Position numbers and translations under genes: made by a program
Assembly: GCF_022808865.1 (NCBI RefSeq)
Contig: NZ_JAKZLB010000001.1
Span: 1 to 64,000, forward strand
Source of the DNA: Geothrix oryzisoli
GTDB taxonomy: Bacteria; Acidobacteriota; Holophagae; Holophagales; Holophagaceae
Reading direction: 5' to 3'
DNA length: 64,000 nucleotides
Part shown: positions 16,414 through 25,507 of the stretch, piece after piece
Position numbering within the stretch: the first letter of the stretch is position 1
Layout of the letters: every line of letters starts with the position of its first letter
The notes under the pieces: model-generated
What the model was told of the DNA's origin: nothing
The model's database searches: none
What the model saw: the letters and a program-made list of their open reading frames with translations, nothing else

Positions 16414-17565
16414 CTACCAAGCCGCCACTAGGGCGGAGACAAGATCCTCCGGACCCCGGCCAAAGGGCAGCAGGGTGGGCGCAAGGGACCAGGCCGCGGC
16501 CCGGGCCGCGCACCGGGCCATGAAGGCGCTCCGGCCCTGGGCCAGGGGGCGGCGGGGATCGTGGCCCACCCGCCCCCAGGCCCGGACCGGAGGCTCGGCC
16601 AGCCAGAGAGGGGAAAATCCGGCGACGGCCACGAGGTCCCGGTTGGCCGGGGCCTCCCAGGCGCCGCCGCCCAGGGCCACCACGGCGGGGGTGGCCAGCA
16701 GGGGGGACAGGTGGCTGGTCTCCAGGGTTCGGAAGGCCGCTTCGCCCCGTTCGGCGAAGATCACACTCACGGGAACGCCCTGGTCCGCCTCGATGCGATC
16801 GTCCAGGTCGTGGAAGGGCAGGCCCAGCCGCTGGGCGAGGATCCGGCCGAGGGTGCTCTTGCCCGCGCCGCTGCCCCCCAGGAGCACGATGCCCTGGCCA
16901 GGGCGGAAGGGTGGCCGGACGCGCCACCGTTGCCGCTGGACCTCCCAGCCGAGGGTCGCGGGATCGGTGGACTGGTGGACTTCGCCCACCATCGCGAGGG
17001 CCTCCGCTCCGGCCTCGAAGCAGGGGGCGGCGTCCGCGAGGCCGAGGCCCCCGATGGCGACGGGGGCCAGATGCCTGGCCCGCAGCGCCGCACAGCCTGC
17101 CCGCAGTCCTTCCAGACCGATGGGCGCGGCGTGGTCGGACTTGGTGGCCGTGCCCCGGAAGGGGCCCACTCCCGCGTGATCACAGGCCGGATCCACGGCC
17201 TCCCATTCCGCGGGGGCGTGGGTGGAGGCGCCCACATGGCAGGCGCCCAGGCCCGGGAGCCCGATCGCTTCGGAAGCTGGCAGGTCCTCCTGGCCCAGGT
17301 GCAGGCCCCAGGGCGCCAGCCCCTCCCGGGCCGCGAGCATCGCCAGATCCGTCCGGTCATTCACGCAGATGAAGGGCCATCCGCCGTTCGCCGCCGCGTC
17401 GGCCAAGGCGGCCCGGAGTTCCGTCCACTGGGCCTTGGCATCCAGGGGCTTGCCCCGGAACTGCACCAGCGGGAAGCCCGCCTCACCCAGCCGGCGAACC
17501 TGCGCGGACAGGGCTTCCGGGCGCGTGGCGTCGGTGATCGGGTAGAGGGGCGGGAGGGGAAGCAT
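16414..17565 (-). CDS. Fusion of thiamine-phosphate synthase (ThiE) and shikimate kinase (AroK)
   Basis: A single 383-residue frame with two complete enzyme domains. Residues about 1-205 are ThiE: LVQFRGKPLDA (pyrophosphate Arg/Lys), CVNDRTDLA, GLHLGQEDLP, GASTH, GVGPFRGTATKSDHA and PVAIGGLGLADA. Residues about 220-383 are shikimate kinase: Walker A GGSGAGKSTLGRILAQRLG, DLDDRIE (shikimate/Mg Asp), EAAFRTLE, VVALGGGAWEAPANRD and a HDPRRPLAQ lid. ThiE joins HMP-PP and HET-P to thiamine phosphate; AroK phosphorylates shikimate. The pathways are unrelated, so the fusion is odd. There is no stop or frameshift between domains and active-site residues look intact on both sides. aroB lies 3.7 kb away on the other strand. 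Confidence 0.88.
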   Translation of the reverse strand: MLPLPPLYPITDATRPEALSAQVRRLGEAGFPLVQFRGKPLDAKAQWTELRAALADAAANGGWPFICVNDRTDLAMLAAREGLAPWGLHLGQEDLPASEAIGLPGLGACHVGASTHAPAEWEAVDPACDHAGVGPFRGTATKSDHAAPIGLEGLRAGCAALRARHLAPVAIGGLGLADAAPCFEAGAEALAMVGEVHQSTDPATLGWEVQRQRWRVRPPFRPGQGIVLLGGSGAGKSTLGRILAQRLGLPFHDLDDRIEADQGVPVSVIFAERGEAAFRTLETSHLSPLLATPAVVALGGGAWEAPANRDLVAVAGFSPLWLAEPPVRAWGRVGHDPRRPLAQGRSAFMARCAARAAAWSLAPTLLPFGRGPEDLVSALVAAW

Positions 17566-17611
17566 GGGACCTCAGTCTACAGAAAGCCCCTTCGACCCCG
17601 GACCCAACCCT

Positions 17612-19399
17612 TCAGGCTGCCTCGCCCTCCGCGAACTGCAGCCGCACCAGCTTGGCGTACACGCCGTCCTGGGCGATGAGGGCGTCATGGTTGCCGCGCT
17701 CCACGAGGGCACCCTGGTCCATGACCCAGATCTCGTCGGCATCACGGATGGTGGACAGCCGGTGGGCGATGGTGAAGGTGGTGAGGCGGTGGCTCACATG
17801 CTCGATGACGTTCTGGATCTTGGCTTCGGTCTCGGAGTCGATGTTGGCGGTGGCCTCGTCCAGCAGCAGCACGGCGGGCTCCAGGTAGAGCATCCGCGCG
17901 AAGGCCAGCAGCTGCCGCTCGCCGGCGCTGAGCTTCTGGCCGCGCTCGCCCACCTGAGTGTCCAGACCCTGGGGCAGGCGGCCCACCAGGTCCTTCAGCT
18001 GACTCTGCTCCAGCACCGAAGCCAGGCGCGCCTCGTCCATGGGCCGGTCCAGCACGATGTTGTCGCGCAGCGTGCCGGAGAAGACGAAGACATCCTGGAG
18101 CACCAGGCCGAAGAGGTCCCGCAGGCTGCGGATCTTCAGGTCACGCACGTCCACGCCGTCCACGGTGATGCGGCCTTCATGCACGTCGTAGAACCGCATG
18201 AGCAGGTTGATGAGGGTGCTCTTGCCGGCGCCCGTGTGGCCCACCACGGCCACGCGCCGGCCCTTGGGGATGACGCCGCTCAGGCCGCGCACCACCTTCC
18301 GCCCGCCCTCTTCGTAGGCGAAGGTGACGTTCTCCAGGCGGACTTCCCGGGCGAAGGTCGCAGGCTTGGCGCCCGGCGCCTCGGGGATCTCCTCCTGGTT
18401 GTCCAGCAGGCGGAAGATGCGCTCGCTGGAGGCCAGTGCGGTCTGCATCACGTTGTAGCGCTCGGCCAGTTCCCGGATGGGCCGGAAGAAGCGCCCCGAC
18501 TGCTGGATGAAGGCCAGCAGCAGGCCCCAGGTGATGGCCCCCGCCTGGAGCTTGAACCCCGCATAGAAGATGAGCGCGGCCAGGGTGGCGGAGGTGATGA
18601 ACTCCACCACGGGGAAGAACACGGCGTAGGCGAAGATCGTGCGGAGAAAGGCCTGGAAGTAGTCCTCGTTGAGCCCCTTGAACTGCTGATCGCTGTGATG
18701 TTCCTGGGCGTTGACCTGGACCAGGCCCATGCCCGAGATCTGCTCCTGGAGGAAGGCGTTGATGCTGGCGTAGCGTCGCTGGGTCTCGCGGAAGGCCTCG
18801 CCGGCGCGGCGGCGGAAGATCTCGGTGGCGACCAGCAGGAAAGGCAGGATCCCCAGCGCCACCAGGGCCATGCCGGGGTGGGTCCAGAACATCCAGGCCA
18901 CGATGGCCAGCAGGGACAGGGCATCCCCCACGATGGCGACAAAGCCCGAGGCGAACATCTCGTTCAGGTTCTGGACATCGCTGGTGACGCGGGTCATGAG
19001 GCGGCCCACGGGGTTGCGGTGGAAGAACTCCGTGCTGCGCCCCATGAGGTGCGCGAAGAGCTGCACCCGCAGGTCGAGCATGGCCCTCTGGCCCACCCGG
19101 GCCAGCAGGAAGTAGCGGGCGAAGCTGACCAGGAAGCCCGCGATGAGCACCCCGAAGAAGCCCGCGATCATGGGGGCCGCGCCCCTCAGGCTGCCCTGGC
19201 TCATGAAGCGGTTGATGAGCCGCAGGGTCAGTTCCGAAGGCATCACCTCCAGGAAGGCGCCGAAGGCCATCAGAACCAGCAGGGCGAGCAGCGCCGCCCA
19301 CTGGGGGCGCAGGTACCCGGCCAGGCGCCACAGCAGCGTGTGGCGCATGGGCCGCTGGTCCATGCGGTCGGATTGGAAGAAGGCTCCCTGTTCGGACAT
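17612..19399 (-). CDS. ABC exporter half-transporter (MsbA/lipid-A-like type)
   Basis: A 595-residue fusion of a six-helix transmembrane domain (about 20-320) and an ATPase domain (about 345-595). The ATPase shows Walker A GHTGAGKST, Q-loop GLVLQDVF, signature LSAGERQLLAFAR (LSAGE rather than LSGGQ), Walker B AVLLLDEATANID and the H-loop TIAHRLSTI. The membrane part contains NPVGRLMTRVTSDVQNLNE, typical of type-IV (ABCB-like) exporters working as homo- or heterodimers. The substrate may be a lipid, drug or peptide; it is unknown. Start at ATG 19399; a longer frame to 19798 would run into the divergent peptidase gene and is rejected. Confidence 0.9.
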   Translation of the reverse strand: MSEQGAFFQSDRMDQRPMRHTLLWRLAGYLRPQWAALLALLVLMAFGAFLEVMPSELTLRLINRFMSQGSLRGAAPMIAGFFGVLIAGFLVSFARYFLLARVGQRAMLDLRVQLFAHLMGRSTEFFHRNPVGRLMTRVTSDVQNLNEMFASGFVAIVGDALSLLAIVAWMFWTHPGMALVALGILPFLLVATEIFRRRAGEAFRETQRRYASINAFLQEQISGMGLVQVNAQEHHSDQQFKGLNEDYFQAFLRTIFAYAVFFPVVEFITSATLAALIFYAGFKLQAGAITWGLLLAFIQQSGRFFRPIRELAERYNVMQTALASSERIFRLLDNQEEIPEAPGAKPATFAREVRLENVTFAYEEGGRKVVRGLSGVIPKGRRVAVVGHTGAGKSTLINLLMRFYDVHEGRITVDGVDVRDLKIRSLRDLFGLVLQDVFVFSGTLRDNIVLDRPMDEARLASVLEQSQLKDLVGRLPQGLDTQVGERGQKLSAGERQLLAFARMLYLEPAVLLLDEATANIDSETEAKIQNVIEHVSHRLTTFTIAHRLSTIRDADEIWVMDQGALVERGNHDALIAQDGVYAKLVRLQFAEGEAA

Positions 19400-19490
19400 G
19401 GGCCCATTCTCCCACAGGCGGCCGGATTCCTGCGGGATCCGGGACGGATCCCCGCGGCGCCGGTAAAGTAGAGGGATCGCCGGAGACGAC

Positions 19491-21242
19491 ATGGGCCCCT
19501 GGATCACCGCCTTCCTCGCCGCCACCCTCGTGGCGCAGGCGCCTCCTGCGGGGTCGACGGCCGAATCGCGGCTGCGCCGGGAGGTGGCGTTCCTGGCCTC
19601 ACCGGAACTCAAGGGCCGGGGCAATGGGTACCCGGAACTGGACCGGGCCGCCGCCCACCTGCTCCGGGAGTGGAAGGCCCTGGGCCTGAAGGCGCAGATC
19701 CAGCGCTTCCCCTTCATCGCCAAGGTGGTGCGGGAGGAGCAGGGCGCCCTCCTGAGCCAGGGCGAGACTGGGCGCACGCTGGCCTGGGGACGGGACATCG
19801 AGGCCTTCGGCTACAGCGGGGACGCGGACTTCCGCATGAAGCCCCTCGCCTTCCTCGGCTATGGCGTCCGGATCCCCGGGGGGTACGACGACCTCGCCGG
19901 GATCGAGGTGAGGGACCGCGTGGCGGTCATCGCCCGCACCCTGCCGGATACGGAGGTCTTCGCCCACCTGCCCCGGGGCGAGCGGAGCCTGCTGGCGCGC
20001 ATCAAGCGCCTGGAATCGGCCAAGGCGGCCGCGGTGCTGGTGCTGGAGGACGGCCCGGCCCGCCCGCTGCAGCGGGAGGAGGGGCCCGTGCAGCTGGCCA
20101 TTCCCGTGCTCAGCCTGGGCGCGGATGCCATCGGCACGGCTTGCGGAGACCTGCAGGCCCGCTTCAAGGCCATCCGGGAGACCGGCCGGCCCGCCAGCCA
20201 GGACTTCATCTATGCGCCCTGGACGACGCTCACGCTGAGGCTCAAGCTCCGTCGCGAAGAGGCCCAGGTGCCCAATGTGGTGGCCGAGATCCCGGGCCGC
20301 GACCCCAAACTCAGAAAGGAATACATCGTCCTCGGGGCGCACCTGGACCACCTGGGCCTGGGTGAGCGCCACAGCCTCGGCGGGGCGGAGGCCCGCGGGC
20401 AGGTGCATCCCGGGGCTGATGACAACGCCTCCGGTGCGGCCCTGGTGGTGGAACTCGCCCGGGAACTGCGGCGGCCCCGGCCCCGCCGGTCCATCCTGCT
20501 GCTGCACTTCGGGGGCGAAGAGGAGGGCCTGCTGGGTTCCAGCTACTGGATCCAGCACCCCACCCATCCGCTGGAGTCCGTGAAGTTCATGTTCAACTTC
20601 GACATGGTGGGCCGCCTGGATGCTGCGTCGCCCAGGCTGTTGATGGGCGGCCTGGGCGCCCCGAAGGCGGCCCTGGAGGCCGCGAAGCAGCTGGCGCCGG
20701 AGGGCTTCGCCATCAGCGCCGACGTGGGCGCGGCCGTGGGCGGTTCGGACCACATGAGCTTCTCCCAGGCGAAGATCCCCACGTTCTTCTTCTTCACGGG
20801 GATCCACGGCGATTACCACCGGCCCACGGACACCGCGGACCGCATCGATTTCGCCGGCCTGGCGAAGCTGGCCGGCTACGGCCGGACCCTGGTGCTGGAT
20901 CTGGCCAATGCGGATGCGCTGCCGGCCTTCGACCCCGACACCGCCAAGGTGCCGATGCGGGGCGATGGCGGACCCATGCGGATCGCCTTCGGCACCCTCC
21001 CCGACTACGCGGACAACCCCCGGGGCTTCCGCATCAACGGGGTGTCCAAGGGATCCACCGCCGAGGCCCTCGGGCTCCAGGGGGGCGACATCATCATCCG
21101 GTTCGGTGACCGGCCCGTGAGGTCCATCTACGATTTCATGGATGCCCTCGGCGCCCATAAGCCCGGGGACAAGACCATGGTCCAATGGATCCGGGGGGAT
21201 CACACCATGCAGGCCGAGGCCACGCTGAAAGGCCGCCCATGA
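19491..21242 (+). CDS. Exported M28 aminopeptidase with C-terminal PDZ domain
   Basis: 583 residues. A signal peptide (MGPWITAFLAATLVAQAPPAG) is followed by a domain with a protease-associated-like insert (about 110-240) and then the M28 zinc core. The ligands are all visible: His in GAHLDHLGLG, bridging Asp in HPGADDNASG, Glu pair in HFGGEEEGLLGS, Asp in NFDMVGR, and a final His in DYHRPTDTADR. The last ~90 residues form a PDZ domain (RGFRINGVSKGSTAEALGLQ, GGDIIIRFGD). It probably trims peptides in the periplasm or outside the cell. Its stop overlaps the aroB start (ATGA). Confidence 0.9.
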   Translation: MGPWITAFLAATLVAQAPPAGSTAESRLRREVAFLASPELKGRGNGYPELDRAAAHLLREWKALGLKAQIQRFPFIAKVVREEQGALLSQGETGRTLAWGRDIEAFGYSGDADFRMKPLAFLGYGVRIPGGYDDLAGIEVRDRVAVIARTLPDTEVFAHLPRGERSLLARIKRLESAKAAAVLVLEDGPARPLQREEGPVQLAIPVLSLGADAIGTACGDLQARFKAIRETGRPASQDFIYAPWTTLTLRLKLRREEAQVPNVVAEIPGRDPKLRKEYIVLGAHLDHLGLGERHSLGGAEARGQVHPGADDNASGAALVVELARELRRPRPRRSILLLHFGGEEEGLLGSSYWIQHPTHPLESVKFMFNFDMVGRLDAASPRLLMGGLGAPKAALEAAKQLAPEGFAISADVGAAVGGSDHMSFSQAKIPTFFFFTGIHGDYHRPTDTADRIDFAGLAKLAGYGRTLVLDLANADALPAFDPDTAKVPMRGDGGPMRIAFGTLPDYADNPRGFRINGVSKGSTAEALGLQGGDIIIRFGDRPVRSIYDFMDALGAHKPGDKTMVQWIRGDHTMQAEATLKGRP

Positions 21243-22303
21243 GGCTCGCCACGCCCACCGGATTCGCCACGGAGGTCTTCATTCAGGAGACCCCGGACCC
21301 GTCGCTGCTGCCCGAGGGCCCCTGGACCCTCGTGGGCGACGTCCGCCTGCGTGAGGCCTGGACGGGCGCCGGGCTGCCCGAGCCCAGCCACGCCCTCTGG
21401 GTGTCGGTCGCCGAGGACGAGAAGAAGCTGCGCACCATCCTCCCCTGGCTGGAGCACTGGGCCCGGGTGCCGCTGCACCGTGAGGCGACCGTGGTGGCCC
21501 TGGGTGGGGGGGTCCTGTCCGACATGGCGGGGTTGGCCTCGGCGCTCTACCTGCGCGGTGTGGCCTGGCAGGTGTGGCCCACCTCCCTGCTGGCCATGGC
21601 GGACGCGGCCCTGGGCGGCAAGACCGGAGTGGACCTCGCGGCCGGGAAGAACCTGGTGGGGGCCTTCCACGCCCCCCGCCGCCTCGTGGCCTGCACGTCG
21701 TTTCTGGCGAGCCTCCCCCCCCGCCACCTGGAGAACGGCCGCTGGGAGTTGGTCAAGACCGCCCTCATCCAGGGCGAGATGGCCTGGGCCGCGGAGATGC
21801 TCCAGGACGGTCCCGTGAAGATCCCCTGGGTGGAGCGGGCCCTGGCCTACAAGGCCGGCGTGGTGCATCGCGACCCGCGCGAGGCGGGCGAGCGGCGGCT
21901 GCTCAACCTCGGCCACACCCTGGGGCACGCCCTCGAGGCGGCCTCCGGCTACGGCCTGCTGCATGGCGAGGCCGTGGGGCTGGGGCTGCTGGGCTCCTGC
22001 CTGTTGGCCGAGGACCTGGGCCTGAAGCCCTTCCCGGCCGCGTTTCTCGAAGCCCTGGCGCACCGCTTGGCCCCGCTGCTGCCCCTGGTCGCTCCCTGGT
22101 CGGCCTGCCTGCCCCTGCTGCTCCGCGACAAGAAGGCCAAGCATGTCCCGGGGGCGGCCGGGGATGAGCCGGCCACCGAGATCCACTGCATCCTCCCGCG
22201 TTACGGGGAACCGGCGATCCAGCGCACACTGGCACCGCAGGTCTGGGAGTCCCCACTGGCCCGTCTCATCGACCTGCTTGACCGGGAGGCTTCCCGTGCC
22301 TGA
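21239..22303 (+). CDS. aroB: 3-dehydroquinate synthase
   Basis: Converts DAHP to 3-dehydroquinate in the shikimate pathway, using NAD+ and a divalent metal. The 354-residue product is of family length and shows ALGGGVLSDMAGLASALYLRG (NAD site), PTSLLAMADAALGGKTGVD, GKNLVGAFHAP, the metal-ligand Glu in GRWELVKTALI, and the metal His residues in NLGHTLGHALE and LLHGEAVGLG. ATG 21239 overlaps the peptidase TGA and precedes the conserved part; an upstream extension in the same frame overlaps the peptidase and is not used. The TPR gene starts inside its last codons. Confidence 0.9.
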   Translation: MRLATPTGFATEVFIQETPDPSLLPEGPWTLVGDVRLREAWTGAGLPEPSHALWVSVAEDEKKLRTILPWLEHWARVPLHREATVVALGGGVLSDMAGLASALYLRGVAWQVWPTSLLAMADAALGGKTGVDLAAGKNLVGAFHAPRRLVACTSFLASLPPRHLENGRWELVKTALIQGEMAWAAEMLQDGPVKIPWVERALAYKAGVVHRDPREAGERRLLNLGHTLGHALEAASGYGLLHGEAVGLGLLGSCLLAEDLGLKPFPAAFLEALAHRLAPLLPLVAPWSACLPLLLRDKKAKHVPGAAGDEPATEIHCILPRYGEPAIQRTLAPQVWESPLARLIDLLDREASRA

Positions 22304-24164
22304 CCTGCGGCTTCCTTTCCTCGCGGCCCTTCTGGCGGCGAGCCTGGCCTCGGCGCCCTCTGAGGACGTGCGGGCGATGATGCTGCAGGCCCGGGCCCTG
22401 CAAATCCGCGGAGGGGGCTCAGACCCCGCTGCGGCCGTGACCATCTACAAGCGTGTGGCCGCCCTCGTCCCGGAGAGCGCGGAAGTCCACCTGCGGCTGT
22501 CGGAGGCCCTGCAGGAGAACGAGGACGCCCAGGGCGCCCTGGCCCCGGCCCGGCGCGCCGTGGTCCTGGCCCCCCGCAACGCCGAGGCCCGGGCGCATCT
22601 CGGCCTGCTGCTCTACCAGCTGTCCCAGAAGGACGAGTCCTTGTCCGCGGATGCGGCCCGGGAGCTGCGGGCGGCGACGGCCCTGCTGCCCCAGGACCCC
22701 GAGCTGTGGGCGCGGCTGGGCGAAGTGTCCGAGCGGCTGAAGGACGGCGAGGGCGCCATGCGCGCCTGGCTGCACCTGGGCCGCCTCCGCCCCAGCTTCC
22801 AGGCGGCCTGGGAACGGGCGGCCATCCACGCCCGGGCCCTCCAGAACTATGAAGGCCGGCGGGAGGCGGTGCTGGCCCTCAACAACACCCGCACCCCCGA
22901 TGAACGCCACCTGCGCATGCTGGAGGACCTGGCCCGGGACCAGATCCAGGCGGGCTACCTGGCCCACGCCGAGGAGAGCTTCCTGCTGCTGGCCCGGCAC
23001 CTTCCCCGGGAGCCGGGTCTCTGGGAGAACGTGGCCCTGGTGCGGATCCAGACCTCCCGGTTCGAGGAGGCTCTTGACAGCCTGGGCAAGGCGGAAGCCC
23101 TCAAGCCGACGCCCCGGACGACCTTCAACTCGGCCCGGGCCCTCATGAACCTCGGCCGGTTCCAAGAGGCCGAGACCCGGCTGGCCGGGCTTCTCGCCGA
23201 CAAGATCCAGGAGGACTGGATCGCCGACGGCTCCCAGGCCCTGTACGCGGAGGCCCTGCTGCTCGAAGGGAAGGGCGGCGCCCTGCTGACCTTCCTGAAG
23301 GAGCATCCGGGCCGGCCCCAGGTTGCGGGCGAGCTGCAGGTGTTCACCTGCCAGGCCCTCATCAGCCGCAACGACTGGAAGAGCGCCCTGGTCGCCCTGA
23401 AGGACGGCATCACGCGGTTTCCCAAGGTGCCCTTCTTCCAGCAGGCCGCCCAGCTGCCCCCTGAGTATCTCGAGTACCGCTTCTTCGCCCGGAAGGAGAC
23501 CCGGGCCGCCCTGGAGCAGCTCCACCTGGAGGGCATGGCGGCGATCTGGTCCGAGTTCCGGCGCTGGGACAAGTGCCTGGAGGCCCTCGAGAGGGCCAGG
23601 ACCCTGGGGCCCGTCCGGAACGTGGACATCCTGATCATGCAGAGCAGCGCCTACGAGCAGGCGGGACGCACCGACGACTCGCTGCGGGTGCTCCGGGAGG
23701 CGCAGAAGGCGAATCCCGGGAATCCGATGGTGCAGAACAACCTGGGCTACCTGCTGCTGGAGCAGGGGCGGGATCTGGAAGAGGCCGCGACCCTCATCGA
23801 GGCCAGCGCCAAGGCCACCCCGGACAACGGCAATGTGCTGGACAGCCTGGGCTGGGCCCAGTTCAAGCTGGGGAAGCTCGCCGAGGCCGAAGCCACCCTC
23901 CGCAAGGCTGCGGAATTGAGCCCCTTCAGCCACGAGGTGCGGAAGCACCTCGGCGAGGTGCTGGTCAAGCGGGGCAAGCTGGCCGAGGCCGCCGAGCAGT
24001 GGGAACGAGCCCTGGCCTTCGTCTTCCCGGACCGTCCGGCGCTCGAAAAGCGGCTGGGGGAACTCCGCATCCGCCTGGCCCGGGAGCGGGCCCGCGCGGC
24101 GGAGGAGACCCAGACCGCCGCCCCGGACGCCCTCCCCGATGACGATGACGAGGAGCGGCCATGA
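22296..24164 (+). CDS. Exported tetratricopeptide-repeat protein
   Basis: About 622 residues. GTG 22296 is chosen because GGGAGG lies seven bases upstream and a signal peptide follows (PDLRLPFLAALLAASLASA). The rest is built of helix pairs with TPR spacing, for example ALAPARRAVVLAPRNAEARAH-like repeats near residue 75, and late ones NNLGYLLLEQGRDLEEAATL, LDSLGWAQFKLGKLAEAEAT and LGEVLVKRGKLAEAAEQWE. A charged tail (DALPDDDDEERP) closes it. It is likely a periplasmic or lipid-free scaffold. It overlaps aroB at its start and the following small gene at its stop (ATGA). Confidence 0.8.
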   Translation: MPDLRLPFLAALLAASLASAPSEDVRAMMLQARALQIRGGGSDPAAAVTIYKRVAALVPESAEVHLRLSEALQENEDAQGALAPARRAVVLAPRNAEARAHLGLLLYQLSQKDESLSADAARELRAATALLPQDPELWARLGEVSERLKDGEGAMRAWLHLGRLRPSFQAAWERAAIHARALQNYEGRREAVLALNNTRTPDERHLRMLEDLARDQIQAGYLAHAEESFLLLARHLPREPGLWENVALVRIQTSRFEEALDSLGKAEALKPTPRTTFNSARALMNLGRFQEAETRLAGLLADKIQEDWIADGSQALYAEALLLEGKGGALLTFLKEHPGRPQVAGELQVFTCQALISRNDWKSALVALKDGITRFPKVPFFQQAAQLPPEYLEYRFFARKETRAALEQLHLEGMAAIWSEFRRWDKCLEALERARTLGPVRNVDILIMQSSAYEQAGRTDDSLRVLREAQKANPGNPMVQNNLGYLLLEQGRDLEEAATLIEASAKATPDNGNVLDSLGWAQFKLGKLAEAEATLRKAAELSPFSHEVRKHLGEVLVKRGKLAEAAEQWERALAFVFPDRPALEKRLGELRIRLARERARAAEETQTAAPDALPDDDDEERP

Positions 24165-24625
24165 TGCCTCTGCAGACCCCTCCGGCCGCGGCGGCACCCG
24201 CTCCCGCGGTACCGGTGCGCGCCCAGTACGGTTGGGGTTATTCCGGCGCCGGCGGCGAGGGGACGGGCACCTTGAACCTGCTGATGGAGCCTGCCTCCGG
24301 CCATCTGGTGGCGGAGCTGCACGGGCTCGGGGAGCGCCTGCTGCTCCTGGAGGGGGACCGGGCCTCGGGCTACCGGCTCCAGGTGCCCCGCCAGAAGGTC
24401 GACCAGCGGGCCGCCACCCTGGCGGAGCTGCCGCTGCCCTTCCTGCCCCAGGTGGCCAGTGTCGAGGCCCTGCTGCGCCTGTTGCGCGACGGGGAGGGCC
24501 CCGGCGTCTCCATCCTGAAGAAGGACGCATTGGGACCCCTGAAGCTCCACTGGCAGGGCAGGGATCCCCAGGGCAAGGACGAACAGGTCTGGCTGAGCCG
24601 GAAGCGCTGGGACGGGCCGAAGTAG
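24161..24625 (+). CDS. Small protein of unknown function, coupled to the TPR gene
   Basis: 154 residues starting at ATGATG that overlaps the TPR stop. After an Ala/Pro-rich leader (TPPAAAAPAPAVPV) the chain is predicted to be beta-rich: QYGWGYSGAGGEGTGTLNLL, then LVAELHGLGERLLLLEGD, and a C-terminal KLHWQGRDPQGKDEQVWLSR. No clear signal peptide, membrane segment or known motif. The overlap suggests it works with the TPR protein, perhaps as an outer-membrane-related partner, but this is only context. Confidence 0.6.
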   Translation: MMPLQTPPAAAAPAPAVPVRAQYGWGYSGAGGEGTGTLNLLMEPASGHLVAELHGLGERLLLLEGDRASGYRLQVPRQKVDQRAATLAELPLPFLPQVASVEALLRLLRDGEGPGVSILKKDALGPLKLHWQGRDPQGKDEQVWLSRKRWDGPK

Positions 24626-24649
24626 AAGGGCCCGCGCGCAGGCTTGGCG

Positions 24650-25297
24650 CTAGGCCGGCCCAGGACCCCGCTGGCGGATGAACTTGGCGGGATTGCCCCC
24701 CACGATGGCGTACGGCGGGACATCCTTGGTCACGACGGCCCCGGCGGCCACGATGGCGCCCTTCCCGATGCGGCAGCCCGGCAGGATGATGACGTTGGTG
24801 CAGAGCCAGACGTCATCCTCAATCACGACACCTTCGCCGGGTTCATAGCCCTGGTCGATCATGGGCACGTCGAGCGCATCGAACCGGTGGTTCCGGGTGA
24901 GGATGATGACTCCCGGAGCCATCATGACCTGCTGGCCGATGTCCAGCGGGCCGCCGACCCGGCAGTCGACGCCAAGCCCGGACCGGTCCCCGATGCGGAT
25001 GCCTTTGCCGCTGCCGAAGTCCGCCCCGTGTTCGATGTTGACGGCGCGCCCCACGCCATCCAGCAGCCAGCGGCCCAGCCATCGCCGCAGAGGACCGGCT
25101 CCGAAGGCGTAGGCCCGGCTGGAGCCGGGCAGATGGCGGGCGAACCCGTAATAGAGGCTGAAGGCGAACAGGCGCTTCAGCGAGCTCAGGGCCGATTCGC
25201 CGGAGCGCCGGGCCAACCCCGCGTCGGAGGGCCCCTCGCACCCTCCCGCAGGTCCGGTCGAAGGCGGCTGGTCGGATTCGGAGGTCGGATGGTTCAT
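24650..25297 (-). CDS. Left-handed beta-helix (hexapeptide) acyltransferase
   Basis: 215 residues. The C-terminal two thirds carry hexapeptide repeats ([85 protein letters not shown]). These match the WcaF/maltose O-acetyltransferase group, which moves acetyl from CoA to a sugar hydroxyl; the His in ILTRNHRFD fits the catalytic His. It lies at the left edge of the exopolysaccharide locus and diverges from the export gene, so it likely decorates that polymer. The exact acceptor sugar is unknown. Confidence 0.85.
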   Translation of the reverse strand: MNHPTSESDQPPSTGPAGGCEGPSDAGLARRSGESALSSLKRLFAFSLYYGFARHLPGSSRAYAFGAGPLRRWLGRWLLDGVGRAVNIEHGADFGSGKGIRIGDRSGLGVDCRVGGPLDIGQQVMMAPGVIILTRNHRFDALDVPMIDQGYEPGEGVVIEDDVWLCTNVIILPGCRIGKGAIVAAGAVVTKDVPPYAIVGGNPAKFIRQRGPGPA

Positions 25298-25507
25298 GGA
25301 TGAGCCTCGCTGGGGTCGTTCGGATGGGTGGCGGTTCTACCCTTGGCCCATCATGTTATTTATTGTAAATTACATTGCCACTTCAAAAATGATGCCGATA
25401 TTGTGTTTATTGTATTCTCTTTGCAACCGGAGTCGCCCCTCAGCGCGGAGATGACGATGTGCCCTCTTGCAACCTTCTCGAATCAGCGTGCAGACCAGGA
25501 TCCCTCC
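25298..25507 (+). promoter_or_regulatory. A/T-rich promoter region of the exopolysaccharide operon
   Basis: Bases 25345-25430 are strikingly A/T-rich for this genome. A candidate promoter is TTGCCA (25375-25380), 18 bases, TATTGT (25399-25404), reading toward the export genes; this is a visual match only. The in-frame ATGs at 25451 and 25457 also lie here and are alternative starts of the next gene. Confidence 0.4.

Noticed and set aside
19400-19798. N-terminal extension of the ABC exporter
   Set aside because: It overlaps the divergent M28 peptidase and its signal peptide; the downstream ATG 19399 starts a normal exporter.
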